Assembly: GCA_934131175.1 (NCBI GenBank)
Contig: CAKOZD010000005.1
Span: 32,859 to 96,858, forward strand
Source of the DNA: an uncultured Bacilli bacterium
GTDB taxonomy: Bacteria; Bacillota_I; Bacilli_A; RF39; UBA660
Direction of reading: 5' to 3'
Length of the DNA: 64,000 nucleotides
This document shows, piece after piece, positions 18,727 through 26,458 of the stretch; the stretch's first letter is position 1; each line of letters starts with the position of its first letter. The notes below the pieces were generated by a model, which saw only the letters and a program-made list of their open reading frames with translations, was not told the DNA's origin and made no database searches. The translations under genes were made by a program, and so were the position numbers.

Positions 18727-19029
18727 ATGAAAGTATGGACTAAGGTACATATAAAAGATAAGAATAAGCAAGTAGAACTAATCTCTAAGGCATTTACTAA
18801 CTATTTATATACCTATGGGCCTATTCTTAATATTTTCCGTAAATATGGGGTATCTTTAGATGACAAGAAAGCATTAGATAAATATGTTTCTAATAGAATT
18901 GCTGGGTTGTTACTACTTTATTTATCAAAAGATTATAAACGTATAAATGATATAGCAAATAAATATAATATAGAAACATCTAGAATAAGTGAAATAATTC
19001 CAGAAATAGAAGGCTATATAGAAAAATAA
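18727..19029 (+). CDS. Small protein with possible C-terminal helix-turn-helix, unknown function
   Basis: About 100 residues. The C-terminal part (INDIANKYNIETSRISEIIPEIEGYI) reads like a helix-turn-helix, so a DNA-binding role is possible but unproven. The start could be TTG 18718, ATG 18721 or ATG 18727; the RBS AAGGAG at 18712-18717 best suits ATG 18727. Upstream are TTGACA (18651) and an extended -10 TGTTATTAT (18695-18703). Between them is an inverted repeat AAAAGTT...AACTTTT with a 16-base gap, which could be an operator. A perfect 12-bp terminator follows. Confidence 0.6.
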   Translation: MKVWTKVHIKDKNKQVELISKAFTNYLYTYGPILNIFRKYGVSLDDKKALDKYVSNRIAGLLLLYLSKDYKRINDIANKYNIETSRISEIIPEIEGYIEK

Positions 19030-19057
19030 AAGAAATATGAGTTACATATTTCTTTTT
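19028..19057 (+). terminator. Strong Rho-independent terminator
   Basis: Perfect 12-bp stem AAAAGAAATATG / CATATTTCTTTT with loop AGTTA. It could act in both directions, including for the - strand mini-gene next to it. Confidence 0.85.
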
Positions 19058-19067
19058 ATATTACTTA

Positions 19068-19154
19068 TTAAATATATATTAGTACACTGAAGAATCCTAA
19101 TATCATAGCAATCAACATTATTATTGTAACTACTTTTATTACTTTATCGCTCAT
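19068..19154 (-). CDS. 28-residue single-pass membrane peptide
   Basis: A short reading frame in an otherwise empty gap: MSDKVIKVVTIIMLIAMI followed by LGFFSVLIYI and a stop. It is a three-residue polar start plus one long hydrophobic helix. Support comes from a well-placed RBS GAGGTGAA eight bases before the ATG, the coherent hydrophobic profile and the terminator just past its stop. Short one-helix peptides of this type are common in Bacillota and often modulate larger membrane complexes; I cannot name a partner. It is antisense to the main direction of this region, next to spoIIM. Confidence 0.55.
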   Translation of the reverse strand: MSDKVIKVVTIIMLIAMILGFFSVLIYI

Positions 19155-19265
19155 TATCTTCACCTCACTAATTACTAAATATATTATAAAATAAATGATG
19201 AATTTTGTAAAATTATTTAAGTAATTATTTTATTATTATATAAATAAGATTAACTGGGTGATATA

Positions 19266-19853
19266 ATGCTTAAATTTATAAAAAATAATAAATTACTATT
19301 TATACTAATTGTTTTTACACTTATTTCATTAATTTCTGGAATACTATTTAATACTTTAATTGATACTAATACAAAAAAAGATATAACTAATAATATTAAT
19401 AGTTTAATTACTAATTATAATAGTCAATCTAATTTAATAAAGTCTTTTATTCCTACATTTACCTCATCTTTATTTTTAGACCTTTTAATATGGATATTTG
19501 GTATTTCTATTATTGGATGTATTATTGTATTATTTTTATTCTTATTTAAAGTGTTTATATTTGGATTTGAACTTGTTTCGTTACTTGTAAATTTAAATAT
19601 AGGACGTATAATTTTTATTATTATTTATATGCTACCTAGTTTATTTAATTTAGTTATTTATTTTATATTAACTTTATTTAGTATAAGTTATTCTATTTCT
19701 TTATTTAAAATACTTTTTTTAAAAAAGAATTACAATCTTTCTGATATTACTAAGAAATATATAAAAATATTAGGGGTTTCTTTATTATTTAGTTTTTTAT
19801 CTTCAATTATTGAAATATTTATTATACCTAAAATTCTAATTTTTTTAATTTAA
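19266..19853 (+). CDS. spoIIM: Stage II sporulation protein M
   Basis: A 195-residue protein with five or so helices. The segment IFGISIIGCIIVLFLFLFK, the VNLNIGRIIFIIIYMLPS stretch and the overall spacing match SpoIIM, part of the DMP machinery (SpoIID-SpoIIM-SpoIIP) that remodels septal peptidoglycan and drives engulfment. It acts in the mother-cell membrane and scaffolds SpoIID and SpoIIP. Those two genes are not in the window. The family is divergent in sequence and very AT-rich here, so confidence is moderate. The company of sigE, spoIIGA and spoIVB supports it. RBS GGGTGAT precedes ATG 19266. No clear sigma-E promoter was recognised. Confidence 0.75.
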   Translation: MLKFIKNNKLLFILIVFTLISLISGILFNTLIDTNTKKDITNNINSLITNYNSQSNLIKSFIPTFTSSLFLDLLIWIFGISIIGCIIVLFLFLFKVFIFGFELVSLLVNLNIGRIIFIIIYMLPSLFNLVIYFILTLFSISYSISLFKILFLKKNYNLSDITKKYIKILGVSLLFSFLSSIIEIFIIPKILIFLI

Positions 19854-19917
19854 AAGTGTCAATTTACACTTGATATTTTACAGTCAAAGACATATAATTA
19901 TATTAGGAGGTTAAAAG

Positions 19918-20685
19918 ATGAAAGAGTTAAATGTAGTATTAACAGAATTAGGTATTAGTAAGGTAAGACTTGCAAAGTATTTAGGTGTTTCTAGACAAAT
20001 GCTTTATAATTATTTAGCTATTGATGATTTAAATAATTGGCCTAAAGAAAAAGCTGCTAAATTACTAAGTCTTTTAAATATTGAAAGTATTAAAGATTTA
20101 ACAAATTTAAAGATAACTGGTGAGTATATCATTGAAGTTGAAAATAGATTAAATGAGGGGTTAAAAGATTCTCCTAATAAAGAGATTATAGCTGATCTTA
20201 AGGGATTTAATAAGAAAGAGCAAGAATTATTATCAAGTATTATTAATTTACTTAAAGAAAAACTTGCTAATGATAAAACAAAAGATACATATAATGCTTA
20301 TATTTATTTACAACAGTTCTTACAATCAATGGATTCTAATGAAGAATTAAAGTTTATTTTAGCATATATGTCTAAATCTTTAGGATTTACTAATCCTATG
20401 GAGTTTAATTTTAATAGAGATAAACAATTTATTTTTGAAAGTATTTTATTTAGTGCTATGACTTTATATAATAATGGTGGTGCTTCTAAGAATAAACTAG
20501 GGGAGTCTCATAAGAGATTTGTTCAAAGTATTGAACAAAAGAAAGAAGAAAAACTTTCTCGTACACAGGAGTTAAATACTGTTAAAATTCAAGCATTAAA
20601 AGAGCTTGGTTATATGGAAATAAATGAGGATAATGCTAAAGAAGTATTTGAAAAAATAGCTGAAATTCAATCTAGAAAAGTATAA
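19918..20685 (+). CDS. Helix-turn-helix protein with unknown C-terminal domain
   Basis: A 255-residue soluble protein. Residues 1-55 form an XRE/phage-repressor-like helix-turn-helix (LGISKVRLAKYLGVSRQMLYNYL, then a WPKEKAAKLLSLL helix). The remaining ~200 residues are helical and charged with no family I recognise; a basic patch KRFVQSIEQKKEEKLSR lies near the C-terminus. A DNA-binding regulator is likely. It is the last gene before the terminus region, has RBS AGGAGG, and ends in its own terminator. A chromosome-organising role near dif is an open possibility only. Confidence 0.65.
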   Translation: MKELNVVLTELGISKVRLAKYLGVSRQMLYNYLAIDDLNNWPKEKAAKLLSLLNIESIKDLTNLKITGEYIIEVENRLNEGLKDSPNKEIIADLKGFNKKEQELLSSIINLLKEKLANDKTKDTYNAYIYLQQFLQSMDSNEELKFILAYMSKSLGFTNPMEFNFNRDKQFIFESILFSAMTLYNNGGASKNKLGESHKRFVQSIEQKKEEKLSRTQELNTVKIQALKELGYMEINEDNAKEVFEKIAEIQSRKV

Positions 20686-20705
20686 TATATTGTTATACTT
20701 TTTTA
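20676..20705 (+). terminator. Rho-independent terminator
   Basis: 10-bp stem AAAAGTATAA / TTATACTTTT, loop TATATTG, T run. The left arm includes the stop codon of the HTH gene. Confidence 0.8.
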
Positions 20706-21035
20706 TTTTGCTATTATAATTTTGGGGTAGTGTAGGGGAGTAAATGTAATTTTAGATGTAGTTGAATTATTAATTACTAATCTATTATCAGAAATATATT
20801 TATAATTAAAATTGATTTCTTTAATATTTATTCTTAAATAAATTATTATATTATTATTGGTGTTAATGTTTTAATATAAAATATATTTGAAGTATAAATA
20901 TTTTTGGATTTTTTAATTATTTAGTAATTAAGCTTTAATTATTATATTAATTATTTATAAATTTATTATGTAACTAAAATAATACATTTATATTAGAAAT
21001 ATACTACTTTTATTACTCTTTTATGTATAATTGTA

Positions 21036-21063
21036 ACTTCCTATAATTGATATTATGTTAACT
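21036..21063 (+). other. dif: dif site (XerC/XerD chromosome-dimer resolution site)
   Basis: A 28-base element with arms ACTTCCTATAA and TTATGTTAACT around a TTGATA centre. Compared with the Bacillus subtilis dif as I remember it, 24 of 28 positions agree. The right arm TTATGTtAACT is the canonical XerD-binding half, and the left arm ACTTCCTA matches the partner half. The context agrees: gene-free AT-rich DNA, the switch of gene strand bias, and a xerD gene 3.4 kb away. Recombination here by XerC/XerD (CodV/RipX) under control of an FtsK/SpoIIIE translocase resolves chromosome dimers. Confidence 0.88.
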
Positions 21064-21540
21064 TCTATAATTTTAGTTTATTGAATTATTGTTAATTAAA
21101 TAAATTAATTATTACTGCACTATTATTTATTTTTATAAATTTATTTTAACTATGTTTATAGTAAATTATACTTTATTTACTTTAAATGCATTATGTATTT
21201 ATATTATATATAATAATATGATTTTTTATTTTAATTTATCATATAATTATGAGATATCTTATTACTAATTAAATTATTCCTTTTATTCCTTTATTTTTTA
21301 CTACATATCATTTTACATTTAATTTATCTACACTATACTATATTAATGATATAGAAATACTCCTTAATAATTTAATTTATAAAAAACTCAAGTTAATTCT
21401 CGTGAATTTATTATATTAAAGATGGATAACTATTCATCTGGATTTCTTATATTGCATTCTACTTTTATTCTTATTTTCTTATTAAGTTATGTTTTGAGTA
21501 CTATAACGCTATATAATAACTAATAATTTTTTTTATAACT

Positions 21541-21568
21541 AAAATAGGGTAATCTCCCCTATTTTTTA
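21541..21568 (+). terminator. Rho-independent terminator at the edge of the terminus region
   Basis: 9-bp stem AAAATAGGG / CCCTATTTT, loop TAATCTC, then six T. No gene precedes it within 850 bases, so it either ends read-through from the HTH gene or belongs to an unannotated RNA. Confidence 0.75.
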
Positions 21569-21616
21569 ATTTGATAGGGTAAATGTGTAAAATTTTCACA
21601 TAAATTTCATATAATA

Positions 21617-21645
21617 TTGAAAAAGAGTATAAATCCTGCTATAAT
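21617..21645 (+). promoter_or_regulatory. Strong sigma-A promoter of the adhesin gene
   Basis: TTGAAA, 17-base spacer, TGCTATAAT (extended -10), 27 bases before the start codon. Confidence 0.85.
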
Positions 21646-21671
21646 ATATGGCTGTGAGGGGGAATTAAATT

Positions 21672-23222
21672 ATGAAAAAAGTTTTAAAAATTTGTTTTAC
21701 ATTTGTATTTGTTACATTAATATCTGTATTAGGTTTATCAGATGTTTATGCTGCTAGTAATATGACAATTACAAGTAAAACTTATGTCCAAACAAAATTT
21801 AGTGATGGAACTTATAGAAAAGAAGCTAAATTTGGTACAAACAAAGGTACTGCTTATTGTATTACACCAAGCAAAACTGGTGGACCTAAAGGTACAACAT
21901 TAACTTACACTAATTCAGTTACATCAGGCTCTACTCTATACTTATTACAAAAAGCTGGTTCATCAAATGATTCTTACTTAATAACACAACTTGCTATTTG
22001 GAAATTAAATAATAACTTTATACCTGCTGCTTATAATAAAAATTCAAGTATAGTAAATAAAGCAACTAGTCTTGCAAATGAGGCTAAAAAACAATCTAAA
22101 TATTCATCATCACCAAGTATGAAAGTTAGTACTACTAAACTAACATTTACTGAATCAAGTGATGGTAAATATTATACTTCAAATGCAGTTACTGTTACAA
22201 TTGCTAGTGTATCAAAAACTACTGTTAGTGTTTCTGGTGCTAAAGGTGCAATAATTAATGTTAATGGTAAAGATAGTGGTTCTTCCACTACTCTATCTAA
22301 AACAAGTAAATTAATTATTAAAGTACCTGCAAGTAATGTTAGTTCTAAGACTACAGTAAATGTATCTGTTAAAGCTACTGGTACTAAATTATCTTATGAA
22401 AGATATTCTGGAGGAAAATGGCAAGATTTAATAGTACTTGTTAAAACTCCAAAAACTATAAGCGCTAGTCTTTCTGGAACTATTACTCCAGTTGTTCGTA
22501 AATGCCAATATGTTAATGGTAAATATTATGATAAAGATGGTAAAGAAACAACAAAAGAAAACTACTCTATTCAATGTGAAAAACATACATGTGAAAAAGT
22601 TGGAGATAAGTATTTTGGAAAGAATGGTACTATAGTTAGTGCTGAACAATATGACTCTGAATGTAATAAACATACATGTGAAAAAGTTGGAGATAAGTTC
22701 TATGGTAAAAATGGTACAGTTGTTAGTGAAGAACAATATGACTCTGAATGTAACAAACATACATGTGAAAAAGTTGGAGACAAGTTCTTTGGAAAAGAAG
22801 GTACAATTGTTACTGAAGAAGAATATGATTCTGAATGTAATAGACATACATGTGAAAAAGTTGGAGATAAATTCTTTGGTAAAAATGGTACAGTTGTTAG
22901 TGAAGAACAATATGACTCTGAATGTAATAAACACACATGTGAGATAGTTAATGGAAACTATTTTGGAAAAGATGGTTCAACAATTACAGCTGATCAATAT
23001 GATTTAGAATGCAATAAGCATACATGTGAAATAGTTAATGGCAATTATTTTGATGCTAGTGGTAATAAAACTGATGAAGCAACATATAAGAGCCAATGTG
23101 AAAAGACTATAGTTCCAGTTCCTGATACAGGAAGTACTGATGGACTTGTTTATACAGTTCTTGGAATATCATTAATTGGATTAACTTTTGTTGGTATAAA
23201 AAATTATAGAAAAAGTATTTAA
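21672..23222 (+). CDS. Cell-wall-anchored surface protein with thioester domain and Cys repeats
   Basis: A 516-residue secreted adhesin-like protein. The Sec signal peptide ends near VYA-AS (27/28). The N-terminal domain has the thioester-domain signature: Cys63 in GTAYCITP and Gln106 in LITQLAIW, the pair that forms an internal Cys-Gln thioester in Gram-positive adhesins and can bond covalently to host targets. A Ser/Thr-rich stretch follows, then seven 29-30-residue repeats from about 276, each with two Cys and a GDKxFGKNGTxVSEEQYDSEC core. The C-terminus has sortase signal VPDTG (483-487), a hydrophobic helix and a basic tail (NYRKSI). No sortase gene is in the window. RBS GAGGGGG precedes ATG 21672. 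Confidence 0.88.
   Translation: MKKVLKICFTFVFVTLISVLGLSDVYAASNMTITSKTYVQTKFSDGTYRKEAKFGTNKGTAYCITPSKTGGPKGTTLTYTNSVTSGSTLYLLQKAGSSNDSYLITQLAIWKLNNNFIPAAYNKNSSIVNKATSLANEAKKQSKYSSSPSMKVSTTKLTFTESSDGKYYTSNAVTVTIASVSKTTVSVSGAKGAIINVNGKDSGSSTTLSKTSKLIIKVPASNVSSKTTVNVSVKATGTKLSYERYSGGKWQDLIVLVKTPKTISASLSGTITPVVRKCQYVNGKYYDKDGKETTKENYSIQCEKHTCEKVGDKYFGKNGTIVSAEQYDSECNKHTCEKVGDKFYGKNGTVVSEEQYDSECNKHTCEKVGDKFFGKEGTIVTEEEYDSECNRHTCEKVGDKFFGKNGTVVSEEQYDSECNKHTCEIVNGNYFGKDGSTITADQYDLECNKHTCEIVNGNYFDASGNKTDEATYKSQCEKTIVPVPDTGSTDGLVYTVLGISLIGLTFVGIKNYRKSI
22497..23105 (+). repeat. Seven tandem ~87-bp coding repeats
   Basis: In-frame repeats inside the adhesin gene. Units 2-5 are most alike (HTCEKVGDKFFGKNGTVVSE type); units 6 and 7 form a second subtype (HTCEIVNGNYF). 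The pattern suggests expansion by duplication, so the copy number may vary between strains. The long antisense frames over this stretch are an artefact of the repeats. Confidence 0.9.
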
Positions 23223-23223
23223 T

Positions 23224-23251
23224 AAAAAGCTAAGTTTAACTTAGCTTTTTT
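23224..23251 (+). terminator. Rho-independent terminator
   Basis: 11-bp stem AAAAAGCTAAG / CTTAGCTTTTT, loop TTTAA, right after the adhesin gene. Confidence 0.88.
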
Positions 23252-23273
23252 AATGGGATTATGTACTATATTG

Positions 23274-23307
23274 TAAAAAAAATAAGTGAAAAAAATCACT
23301 TATTTTT
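23274..23307 (-). terminator. Terminator of the xerD-deoB transcript
   Basis: 12-bp stem AAAAATAAGTGA / TCACTTATTTTT overlapping the deoB stop, with a T run on the - strand. Confidence 0.8.
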
Positions 23308-24472
23308 ATTCTAATTCATCTAAAATGCTTGTACCTATTTCTGTTTTTTCTAAATCAAAGTTATCTGCTATTGTTGCTCCAATATTTGCTAGTGTTTCGA
23401 ATTGAGGTAATCTTTTAGGATTTTTAAAGTTTCTACTATAAATTATTACTGGTAAATTTTCTCTAGTATGATCATTTCCTTTAAATGTTGGGTCGTTTCC
23501 ATGGTCTGCTGTTATTATTAATAAGTCATCTAAATCAAGTTTATTAATAATTATTGGAATATCTACATCTAATTCTTCTATTGCTTTAGCATACCCTTCT
23601 ACATCTCTTGTATGACCATATAAACTATCAAAATCACTTAGATTAACCATACATAAACCTGTGAAATTCTTATCTATAATATCAGTAAATTTATTAATTG
23701 CTTCAGTATTATTAGTTGCTTTTATTTGTTTGTTTATTCCTTGACCATCAAATATATCATTAATTTTACCAATTCCAATTACATTATAATTACTTTCACA
23801 TAAACTATCCAAAATTGTTTTTCTAGGTGGCTTTACAGCATAATCTCTTCTTCCGGAATTAATTAACTTATAGTGCCCTGGAGTACCAGTAAATGGTCTT
23901 GCGATTATTCTGGCAATCCTATAATCATCTTTTAAAGTTAAGGCTCTAATTCTTTCACAATACTCATATAATGTAGATATTGGAATTGAATCTTCATGTG
24001 CAGCTACTTGTAAGTCTGAATCAGCAGATGTGTATATAATTAATGAACCATAATTGTATTGTCTTTCTCCTAATTCATTTATAATTGAATTATCATGACA
24101 ACATTTGTTTCCTATTACTCTTCTACCAGTTATTTCTTCTATTCCATTTAGAATATCATATACAAAACCTTGATTAAATGTTTTAAATGGAATATCATTT
24201 TTAATTCCTACAATTTCGTAATGCCCATTTAGAGTATCTTTTCCAGCATTATTTGGTTTAGCAATTGTATAGTATGCATCAACATTTTGATTATCTGACA
24301 AAGTTAATGTATCTAAGAATCCTATTTTTTTTAAATTTGGTATAAATAAATCACATTGTTCATTAATATGTCCTAGAGTATTTGCACCTACATCATCAAA
24401 GTTAATTGCATCAGTTGTCTCCCCTACTCCTAATGAATCAAGTACCATTAGAAAAATTCTTTTAAATTTCAT
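23306..24472 (-). CDS. deoB: Phosphopentomutase DeoB
   Basis: A 388-residue alkaline-phosphatase-superfamily enzyme that interconverts ribose (deoxyribose) 1- and 5-phosphates in nucleoside salvage. Motifs seen are the metal site LMVLDSLGVGE at the N-terminus, the phospho-threonine in GANTLGH, DTLNGHYE, and the C-terminal metal motifs TADHGNDPT and HTREN. I place the start at ATG 24472 (MKFKRIFLM) with RBS AAGGAGATAATT; a longer frame exists upstream but overlaps xerD. The gene follows xerD directly, and a xerD-drm order is also known from Bacillus. Confidence 0.93.
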   Translation of the reverse strand: MKFKRIFLMVLDSLGVGETTDAINFDDVGANTLGHINEQCDLFIPNLKKIGFLDTLTLSDNQNVDAYYTIAKPNNAGKDTLNGHYEIVGIKNDIPFKTFNQGFVYDILNGIEEITGRRVIGNKCCHDNSIINELGERQYNYGSLIIYTSADSDLQVAAHEDSIPISTLYEYCERIRALTLKDDYRIARIIARPFTGTPGHYKLINSGRRDYAVKPPRKTILDSLCESNYNVIGIGKINDIFDGQGINKQIKATNNTEAINKFTDIIDKNFTGLCMVNLSDFDSLYGHTRDVEGYAKAIEELDVDIPIIINKLDLDDLLIITADHGNDPTFKGNDHTRENLPVIIYSRNFKNPKRLPQFETLANIGATIADNFDLEKTEIGTSILDELE

Positions 24473-24473
24473 T

Positions 24474-25385
24474 TTAATTATCTCCTTCTTTATGACTTCT
24501 TGGATGAAATTTATTATAATCATCTATTACTTTTTCATCACTTACTTTAGTATATATTCTTGTTGTTGAAATATCTGAGTGACCTAACATTTCTTGAATA
24601 CTGCGTAAATCTGCTCCTCTATTTATAAGATGAGTTGCGAATGAATGCCTTAGTGTATGTGGCGATATATTCTGATTTAAACCTTTTTCTTTTAATATTT
24701 GTTTTAAATTTTTAAAAAAACCTTGTCTAGTCATTCCTAAACCATGGTTATTTAAAAATAGCTTATTACATGGTTTCTTTTTTAATAGACTTTTTCTTAC
24801 TTTTAAATATTCATTTAAATAGTAAATTGAATATTCACCTATTGGAACTTCTCTTTCTTTATTACCTTTACCAGATATCTTAACAATGCAATTAGTTGTA
24901 TCAATATCTGTTGTTTCTAAAGAGACTAGTTCACTTACTCTAAGGCCACAGCCATACATCAATTCTAGCATAGCTTTATTACGATAGTCAAATGGTGTAG
25001 ATAGTTTGATATCTAATAGTTTATCTACTTCTTCAAGACTTAATGCTTTAGGAAGCGATTTTTTTAATTTAGGTCGTTCAATAAATTCAGATACATTTTC
25101 ATTTACAATTTTTTCTTTAAGCAAGTAAGCATGATAATTTTTTATTACTGTAAGATTATGAGCTATTGTTGTAGTTTCTTCGTTGTTTCTTTCTTTTATG
25201 AAATCTTTTATATTACTTGCTTTAATGTCATCTACATTATATATACTTTTATTATTTAAATATTCCTTATAAATATTTAAGTCATTATAATATGATTCTT
25301 TGGTTTTATCTGATAAGCCTTTTTCAAACACACAGTAATTAATAAAATCATTTATTGTTTGTTCTATACTTTTAGTCGATACTAT
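24474..25385 (-). CDS. xerD: Tyrosine recombinase XerD/XerC (dif recombinase)
   Basis: About 303 residues, the normal length for XerC/D. The N-terminal SAM-like domain begins IEQTINDFINYCVFEKGLSDKT. The catalytic set is complete: Arg in GCGLRVSELV, Lys in SGKGNKERE, His and Arg in HTLRHSFATHL, His in MLGHSDI, and the nucleophile Tyr in TTRIYTKVS. With dif only 3.4 kb away it is the obvious dimer-resolution recombinase. I chose XerD from similarity of context (next to deoB); XerC is possible. The start is unusual. The RBS GGAGATGAT is followed four bases later by ATA (25385), and no ATG/GTG/TTG is properly spaced. The gene overlaps the upstream hydrolase gene by 14 bases. Confidence 0.88.
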   Translation of the reverse strand: MVSTKSIEQTINDFINYCVFEKGLSDKTKESYYNDLNIYKEYLNNKSIYNVDDIKASNIKDFIKERNNEETTTIAHNLTVIKNYHAYLLKEKIVNENVSEFIERPKLKKSLPKALSLEEVDKLLDIKLSTPFDYRNKAMLELMYGCGLRVSELVSLETTDIDTTNCIVKISGKGNKEREVPIGEYSIYYLNEYLKVRKSLLKKKPCNKLFLNNHGLGMTRQGFFKNLKQILKEKGLNQNISPHTLRHSFATHLINRGADLRSIQEMLGHSDISTTRIYTKVSDEKVIDDYNKFHPRSHKEGDN

Positions 25386-26349
25386 AACAATCATCTCCAT
25401 ACTTTTGTCTATTACTTTCACTAGTGTATCCAAATGGATCACTTCCACTTGCTGGGAAAGAATAGAATGTGTAAGTTGCTCCATATCTATTATGAATTTT
25501 GGAGACATTTTTCTTATATGCACTTCTATTTGTTATAGAAATTGCTGAGCCATTATTTGTAACACTTGATAAATCGCTGAAACAGTCATGTTCGTCTACA
25601 TATTTTGGTAGAGTTCTTTTACCTTCTACAAGGACCTGTTTAACTGCATTATAAGCAGCTGATGTAACAACACCAGAGTCAGCCATATGAGTTGCTGCAT
25701 TAGCAAACCAACCAGATGATCTTACATAGTTAACTAGACCAGCAGAACCTGTTCCGTATTTTGAACCATACATTTCAAATCTATTAGCCATAAGTGATGC
25801 TTCTGCTGCAGCTCCTTTAGTTGTTCCTTGTTCATGAAGAGCAAGGGCTGTTATTTGTTTTAGTTGTTGGTCTGACATACTATATTTTACAAAGTTTCCC
25901 TTACCAGTTGCAGTAGTTGTTGTCCCATCACTAGATGATGTGTCCTCTTTCTTACTTCCATGTTCATATTCACTAGGGTCTGTTAAAATGGATTTTTTTA
26001 ATTTATCATTATCAGTTGTTTTAATATAATCTGGATTATAACTAACTTCAATTTTTGCATTCCAACAATCACTTATGATAAAAGTTGAACCCAATAATCC
26101 CATAGTAGCATTCATAATTGTTGGTAAGAAGAATAAAACTACTGCTGCTATAAATTTATTAATTATTTTTTTAGGCATTTTTTTATCATCTGGATTAATA
26201 GTCATTTGAATAAAAGAATACACTAAAGAACCAATTAAAATAATTGGACCTATTATTTGTAATAAAGTTAAAACGTTTTTTGTTAGTTTTATTGCTACTT
26301 GCAATATTGGTGATTGACATGTTGTCTCTAAGAATAATACTGCTTTCAT
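25372..26349 (-). CDS. Membrane-anchored SleB-like cell-wall hydrolase with T4SS-pilin-like N-terminus
   Basis: A 325-residue protein of two parts. Residues ~10-95 hold two membrane helices separated by a charged stretch (INPDDKKMPKKIINKFIAA) and flanked by one Cys on each side, a layout like the VirB2/T4SS-pilin-like family. A Ser/Thr/Asp-rich linker follows. The C-terminal ~170 residues contain QQLKQITALALHEQGTTKGA and the later SKIHNRYGATYTFYSF, reminiscent of the SleB/CwlJ (Hydrolase_2) lytic enzymes that cut spore cortex or vegetative wall; this match is suggestive only. An extended -10 (26368-26376) and RBS AGAGGT lie upstream. xerD and deoB follow in the same transcript. Confidence 0.65.
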   Translation of the reverse strand: MKAVLFLETTCQSPILQVAIKLTKNVLTLLQIIGPIILIGSLVYSFIQMTINPDDKKMPKKIINKFIAAVVLFFLPTIMNATMGLLGSTFIISDCWNAKIEVSYNPDYIKTTDNDKLKKSILTDPSEYEHGSKKEDTSSSDGTTTTATGKGNFVKYSMSDQQLKQITALALHEQGTTKGAAAEASLMANRFEMYGSKYGTGSAGLVNYVRSSGWFANAATHMADSGVVTSAAYNAVKQVLVEGKRTLPKYVDEHDCFSDLSSVTNNGSAISITNRSAYKKNVSKIHNRYGATYTFYSFPASGSDPFGYTSESNRQKYGDDCYSID

Positions 26350-26367
26350 TTTCTTTACCTCTTGATT

Positions 26368-26376
26368 ATTATAACA
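26368..26376 (-). promoter_or_regulatory. Extended -10 promoter of the hydrolase-xerD-deoB operon
   Basis: TGTTATAAT on the - strand, about 20 bases before ATG 26349. Confidence 0.5.
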
Positions 26377-26400
26377 TAGTATTGTTTTTTTGTCTTTTTA

Positions 26401-26418
26401 TTAAAGTTATAACTTTAA
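26401..26418. repeat. Perfect 18-bp palindrome between divergent promoters
   Basis: TTAAAGTTATAACTTTAA is its own reverse complement. It lies between the - strand hydrolase operon and the + strand rarA gene, so it may be an operator for one or both. It lacks a T run, so it is not a typical terminator. Confidence 0.5.
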
Positions 26419-26458
26419 AAAATATGTATTTTTTGTTATTATATTGGTGGTGATTTTT

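Larger units (their letters stand above)
20706..21616. other. Gene-free, extremely AT-rich terminus region
   Basis: About 900 bases without any credible reading frame on either strand, dense in stop codons and with long A/T runs. It holds the dif-like site (21036-21063) and a terminator (21541-21568). It separates the + strand half from the - strand half of the window. No repeat, tRNA or recognisable gene remnant was found in it. Confidence 0.8.

Noticed and set aside
20706..21616. Origin of replication
   Set aside because: AT-rich and gene-free, but no dnaA/dnaN nearby, no cluster of DnaA boxes seen, and gene directions converge here, which fits a terminus with dif.
22428..22947. Three long overlapping frames, two antisense and one sense, across the adhesin repeats
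   Set aside because: They exist because the 87-bp coding repeats lack stops in several frames. They have no ribosome sites and low-complexity products; the 516-residue frame has signal, thioester and sorting motifs.
22497..23105. CRISPR-like regular repeats
   Set aside because: The unit is 87 bp, contiguous without spacers, in frame and encodes a conserved peptide.
23306..26349. xerD as part of an integrative element
   Set aside because: Neighbouring deoB and the nearby dif, with no excision genes or att repeats, make it the housekeeping recombinase.
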